Source: Ruminococcus sp. (GTDB lineage: Bacteria > Bacillota > Clostridia > Lachnospirales > Lachnospiraceae). From it: a DNA stretch of 64,000 nucleotides. Position 1 is the stretch's first letter, and each line of letters starts with the position of its first letter. Below the pieces are notes generated by a model, which did no database searches, was not told the origin of the DNA, and was given only the letters and a program-made list of their open reading frames with translations. The stretch lies in assembly GCA_013911065.1 (NCBI GenBank), contig JACERV010000016.1, positions 44,575 to 108,574 of the forward strand, written 5' to 3'. The translations under genes and the position numbers were made by a program. Below, in pieces: positions 60,498 to 64,000 of this stretch.

Positions 60498-62840
60498 ATG
60501 TATTGGAAAGAGCATTATACAACCCGTACAAAAAATTCATACAGCGGTTATTCAACAATTTATAATGATGAACCCCGTTTTGATTTTTCAGAACTTTTAG
60601 ATCATATGGAAACATTCACGGAGGTCTATAAGAAGTGTAAAGATGACCATCCTGCAATCCGTGAAGCAAAATGCTTCGATGCACAGTATCCGCAGATGAT
60701 GCTGGGTATTATGCAAAACGATCTTTTTTGTGGAAGAGCGGATATCTTTCCTCTGGGGATGAATGCACAGTATATCAACAGCGAATGGGGATTTGCCATG
60801 AATTTTAAATGGGTCGATGAAAAGATTGCAGATAAATCTATTTCTGAAAACGACCGGGGCAGATTAGAAACACTTCGCAAATTCTGGAGCAATCATACAT
60901 CCACGAAACGATTCCTGGCAGAAATGGAACCAGCCGATAAAGTCTATATCGTTACGGGCGGTGTCTCTGATGGTACAGTTTTAGATCTGGAAGGGCAGCC
61001 CCATGCTGCGTCGGCGCTGCAAAGAGTTGCCGGAATTTTCCTGGACTACAAAAAACTACTGGATTATGGACTGAGCGGACTTTACCAATTGACAGAAGAA
61101 AAACAAAAAGAACATCCAGAAAATGACCCGAACTTTTATGAAGGTATTCGTATATCATTAAAAACAATTATGAGAACCCTGGAGTGGTACGCGGATGAGG
61201 CTGCAAAGTTATACCGCGAAGAAACAGAAGAACAGCGCAAAACAGATATAAAAGAAATGGAGAGAATCTGCCGCAAGCTTATTACAGAGAAACCGGAAAG
61301 TTTTCGGGAAGCTATTCAGCTTGTCATTATCTATACACTTATGGACGGAGCCCGGGAATGGGGGCGGATGGATGATTATTTAGCCCTTTATTATGCAGAA
61401 GACCTGAAAAAAGGAATTCTGGATGAAGAAGAAGCGATTCGTTTACTTACGAGCTTTTGGCAGTTGATGATTGTAAAAGAACAAGTAACAGATGACAGAG
61501 TAATTATGGGAGGACTGGGAAGAAAACATCCAAAAGAAGCGGATGAACTTGCCATGGTCATCATGGAAGTTTCCAGAAGAGTAAAGGATATCGTACCTCA
61601 GTTAACACTTAGGATGTATGATGGCATGAATCCTAAGTTATATGAAAAAGCAATGGAATGCATTGGAGAGGGAACGACTTATCCGATGCTGTACAAGGAT
61701 GAAAATATTATTCCGGGCGTTATGAATGTCTTCGGCATCAGCTATGAAGAGGCCTTAGGGTGGATGCCTTTAGGCTGTGGAGAATTTACCATTGATCATC
61801 GCATCATCGTAAGTCCGAATTCCATTTTAAATATGGCCAACGTATTATGGGGAACAATTAACGGAGGTTATGATTCAACGGGCAAATACCGGCTGACCCC
61901 AAATGAAACATATTTAACGGATTATAAAACCTTTGATGAATTATGGGATACCTTTTGCAAAAATGTAGCATTTCTGACAGATGTAAGCGCGCGAAATCAT
62001 TCCCGCGGTTATGCGATTATTGCAGGTGATATGTCACTGAACCTTCACAATCTTTTATATGACGGCTGTCTGGATGCGGGAAAAGGCGTTATCAGCGGGG
62101 GAACACCAAAATGTGGAGGAAGCGATGAGATATACGGAATCGTTACCTGTTCAGACTCTCTATATGCAATAAAAAAATGTGTCTTTAAAGATAAGACTAT
62201 CTCTGCAGAAAAAATGATGGATGCTTTAAAATCAGACTTTGCAGGGTACCAAGAAGAACGTGCAGTCATGTTAAATGTGGATAAGTACGGGAACGATTTA
62301 GACGAAGTAGACGATATGATGAAAGACGTCCATGAGATGGTATGCTTTACTATGCTGGATATCTCCGGGAAGTATTATGGGCTGGACTGTTTCGGAATGG
62401 TAAATATCAACAATCGGGATAATACTACACAGGGCAGAAATACAGGAGCAACACCAGACGGCAGACGTGCAGGTGAGTCTCTTACAAATGCAAATAACCC
62501 AACAGCCGGCATGGATAAAAATGGTGTTACCGCCTTTTTAAATTCCCTGCTAAAGGCCAGAGGAGACATTCACTTTGGAGTCGTACAAAACATAAAGTTT
62601 TCTAAGGACACCTTCAATGATAAGAGACAGTCTGTCATTTTCCCGCTTATGGATTCCTATTTCGGACGCGGCGGCACACAGGCAATGATAAGTGTTATAG
62701 GAAAAGAAGATCTTGAAAATGCGAGAAAAGAACCCGAAAAATATTCGAATCTGATTGTACGTGTCGGTGGATTCAGTGCAAGATATATTGAGCTGGCAGA
62801 TGACGTACAGCAGGATATTCTGAATCGAACATTGAATTAA
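60498..62840 (+). CDS. Glycyl radical enzyme of the PFL superfamily, substrate unknown
   Basis: 780 aa. The active-site thiyl Cys (about 427) and candidate base Glu (about 429) are in WMPLGCGEFTIDHRI. The glycyl radical loop near the C-terminus reads VRVGGFSARYIELADDVQQD, with the radical Gly at about 758. A single Cys rather than the Cys-Cys of pyruvate formate-lyase indicates a dehydratase, lyase or decarboxylase type. The GCGEF and FSARY signatures differ from the GCVEP form of glycerol/propanediol dehydratase and choline lyase as I know them. GGAGG is seven bases before ATG 60498. Its activase follows 16 bp later. No microcompartment genes are visible. Confidence 0.9.
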   Translation: MYWKEHYTTRTKNSYSGYSTIYNDEPRFDFSELLDHMETFTEVYKKCKDDHPAIREAKCFDAQYPQMMLGIMQNDLFCGRADIFPLGMNAQYINSEWGFAMNFKWVDEKIADKSISENDRGRLETLRKFWSNHTSTKRFLAEMEPADKVYIVTGGVSDGTVLDLEGQPHAASALQRVAGIFLDYKKLLDYGLSGLYQLTEEKQKEHPENDPNFYEGIRISLKTIMRTLEWYADEAAKLYREETEEQRKTDIKEMERICRKLITEKPESFREAIQLVIIYTLMDGAREWGRMDDYLALYYAEDLKKGILDEEEAIRLLTSFWQLMIVKEQVTDDRVIMGGLGRKHPKEADELAMVIMEVSRRVKDIVPQLTLRMYDGMNPKLYEKAMECIGEGTTYPMLYKDENIIPGVMNVFGISYEEALGWMPLGCGEFTIDHRIIVSPNSILNMANVLWGTINGGYDSTGKYRLTPNETYLTDYKTFDELWDTFCKNVAFLTDVSARNHSRGYAIIAGDMSLNLHNLLYDGCLDAGKGVISGGTPKCGGSDEIYGIVTCSDSLYAIKKCVFKDKTISAEKMMDALKSDFAGYQEERAVMLNVDKYGNDLDEVDDMMKDVHEMVCFTMLDISGKYYGLDCFGMVNINNRDNTTQGRNTGATPDGRRAGESLTNANNPTAGMDKNGVTAFLNSLLKARGDIHFGVVQNIKFSKDTFNDKRQSVIFPLMDSYFGRGGTQAMISVIGKEDLENARKEPEKYSNLIVRVGGFSARYIELADDVQQDILNRTLN

Positions 62841-62856
62841 TAAGGTGGAAGAAAAA

Positions 62857-63765
62857 ATGGCAGAATTAATGGTCTTTGACCTTCAAAGATTTGCATTGCA
62901 TGACGGTCCTGGAATCCGTACGACTGTCTTTTTAAAAGGATGTCCTTTGGACTGTATTTGGTGTCATAATCCAGAATCTAAAAAAAGCAAACCGCAGTTG
63001 GGGTTTTTGGAAAAGAACTGTACATACTGCGGAAAGTGCCAGGAAGTATGCCAATATTCTGTTCATAGAGTGGTAGGAACGGATTGCCATGAAATTGATT
63101 TTAGCAAATGTGTCCAGTGTGGGCTGTGTGTAGATGCGTGTCCGAATCATGCATTGAAGATTTTTGGGAAAAGAATGACGAGTGAAGAAATCCTGCAGAC
63201 TGTTATGAAGGATTGGGATTTTTATCAGAAAAGCGGCGGAGGCCTTACTGTAAGCGGGGGTGAACCTATGCTGCAGTTTAATTCCCTGTTAGAGCTGCTT
63301 AAAAAAGCTAAAGAAAAAGGACTGCATATCTGTTTAGATACTTCAGGACAGGCATCCCAGGAGCAATATAAGGCTGTGGCAGAATTTGTAGATGTATTCC
63401 TCTTTGACTATAAAATAACGGACCCGGAAGAACATAATCGATATACGGGAGTCGATAACCGCCTGATTCTGAAAAACCTGGATTACCTTTGCAGAAACAG
63501 AAGCCATGTATATCTCCGGTGCCCCATTATCCCTGGAATTAATGATAATGAAAAGCACTATGAAAGCATTGCTAAATTATCCCGTAAATATGAAGGGATT
63601 GAGCAGGTCAATTTAATGATGTATCACGATATGGCAAAAGGGAAGTCAGTACAAATTGGGGAACAATATACATTGCCGGATATAAAGACGATTGAGGCAG
63701 AAGAAAAGAAGCAGATTTATTCTAAAGTAGAATCATATGGCTGCTTGGGGCTTCAGGATAGTTAG
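62857..63765 (+). CDS. Glycyl radical enzyme activase (radical SAM)
   Basis: 302 aa. The radical SAM cluster motif is CPLDCIWCHNPES, right after DGPGIRTTVFLKG as in PflA-type activases. An inserted ferredoxin-like domain has two 4-Cys sets, CTYCGKCQEVC and CVQCGLCVDACP, as in activases of dehydratases but not of PflA itself. LTVSGGEPMLQ (SAM-binding GGE) and FLFDYKI follow. It installs the glycyl radical on the preceding enzyme. AAGGTGG is eight bases before ATG 62857; a GTG four codons earlier overlaps that site. Confidence 0.93.
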   Translation: MAELMVFDLQRFALHDGPGIRTTVFLKGCPLDCIWCHNPESKKSKPQLGFLEKNCTYCGKCQEVCQYSVHRVVGTDCHEIDFSKCVQCGLCVDACPNHALKIFGKRMTSEEILQTVMKDWDFYQKSGGGLTVSGGEPMLQFNSLLELLKKAKEKGLHICLDTSGQASQEQYKAVAEFVDVFLFDYKITDPEEHNRYTGVDNRLILKNLDYLCRNRSHVYLRCPIIPGINDNEKHYESIAKLSRKYEGIEQVNLMMYHDMAKGKSVQIGEQYTLPDIKTIEAEEKKQIYSKVESYGCLGLQDS

Positions 63766-63772
63766 AACGAAG

Positions 63773-63803
63773 AAAAAGATGGTTGTTATCAGCCATCTTT
63801 TTT
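63773..63803 (+). terminator. Intrinsic terminator of the glycyl radical operon
   Basis: AAAAAGATGG / CCATCTTTTTT, 10-bp perfect stem, 10-nt loop, T-tract after it, 8 bp past the stop. Confidence 0.88.
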
Positions 63804-63888
63804 CTTTTATAATCTGTGAGGGCCTTAAGAAAGAACCCACAATATCATATTTTATATTTAACATATAGAGCCTCTGGGAGTGTAAGAT

Positions 63889-63930
63889 AGAGTGTGTAAG
63901 TTCAAAATGAACTTCACACTCTGTTTTTTT
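63889..63930 (+). terminator. Second terminator-like hairpin, no gene between
   Basis: AGAGTGTG-AAGTTC / GAACTT-CACACTCT with one bulge each side, then GTTTTTTT. Either a backup terminator or the leader attenuator of the gene starting at 63981. Confidence 0.75.
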
Positions 63931-63980
63931 GTCAGGATATGTTAAACTAAACAACAGAGAAAAGGAAGGATAGAACTACT

Positions 63981-64000
63981 ATGGCAAGAAGAAAACGTGA
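63981..64000 (+). CDS. Start of a further gene (partial)
   Basis: ATGGCAAGAAGAAAACG at the window edge, preceded by GGAAGGA ten bases upstream, coding for MARRKR. Too short to identify; the basic start is compatible with many proteins. Confidence 0.5.

Noticed and set aside
1..64000. tRNA and rRNA genes, prophage or biosynthetic gene clusters
   Set aside because: No cloverleaf or rRNA sequence, no phage structural or integrase genes and no synthetase modules were seen in either strand.

Overview
The window reads as chromosomal DNA of a spore-forming, anaerobic Firmicute, most likely a gut Lachnospiraceae. It has moderate-to-low GC, strong AGGAGG-type ribosome binding sites, a T-box, guanine riboswitches, sporulation genes (spoIID, a spoIIQ-like gene, bofA), rubrerythrins in place of aerobic oxygen defence, a glycyl radical enzyme, and a minimal Tad/Flp pilus locus with DUF5702 and DUF6382 partners. 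Genus and species cannot be read from this sequence.

Layout. 1-2.4 kb (+): the end of a sugar/polyol ABC importer (permease tail, lipoprotein binding protein) and a zinc polyol dehydrogenase. 2.4-10.3 kb (-): a lone DUF1016/YhcG nuclease, a YbhJ-type aconitase homologue, a membrane FHA protein, a membrane C-type-lectin-like protein, pgi and an unknown membrane protein. 10.7-16.6 kb: a TSCPD protein, a MITE-like palindromic element, a secreted protein, a DUF4367 protein, murG, an ECF sigma factor, a HIT hydrolase, a soluble histidine kinase and a rhomboid protease. 16.8-25.1 kb (-): a Tad-type locus of ten genes (TadZ, CpaF, TadB, TadC, Flp, DUF5702, TadE/G-like, prepilin peptidase, TadE, DUF6382). 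25.3-31.7 kb (-): bofA, dCMP deaminase, upp, a Sua5-pseudophosphatase fusion, a cell-wall amidase, a GH18 protein, a candidate structured RNA and a small ORF.

32-37.4 kb: mecA, a DUF1858 protein, a DnaA-box cluster, an SH3/NlpC-P60 hydrolase, a Fur/PerR regulator followed by two rubrerythrins, and a GIY-YIG protein. 37.5-44.7 kb is a purine salvage/catabolism unit. A guanine/hypoxanthine permease (-) and a guanine deaminase plus three-subunit xanthine dehydrogenase operon (+) diverge from one intergenic region, and each transcript carries its own guanine-type riboswitch. 44.8-48.5 kb (-): spoIIQ-like, spoIID, and an ECF sigma/DUF4179 anti-sigma pair. 48.6-50.45 kb: an intact IS1182-family element. 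50.5-57.3 kb (-): T-box-controlled ileS, glgP and a membrane protein. 57.5 kb to the end: a BTAD-type regulator, a D,D-carboxypeptidase, and a glycyl radical enzyme with its activase.

Signals beyond ordinary genes: (i) a family of short palindromes (arms near CTTATTGAAC / GTTCAATAAG) at seven intergenic loci, singly or in tandem; (ii) the pair of divergent guanine riboswitches, both with shortened kissing loops; (iii) a ~210-nt candidate structured RNA that starts at the stop codon of a small ORF and ends in a terminator; (iv) a Sua5 protein fused to a phosphatase domain that has lost its catalytic Cys and Asp; (v) a Tad pseudopilin with a duplicated Cys/His motif; (vi) an exact 25-bp copy of the IS end, 3.8 kb from the intact IS.
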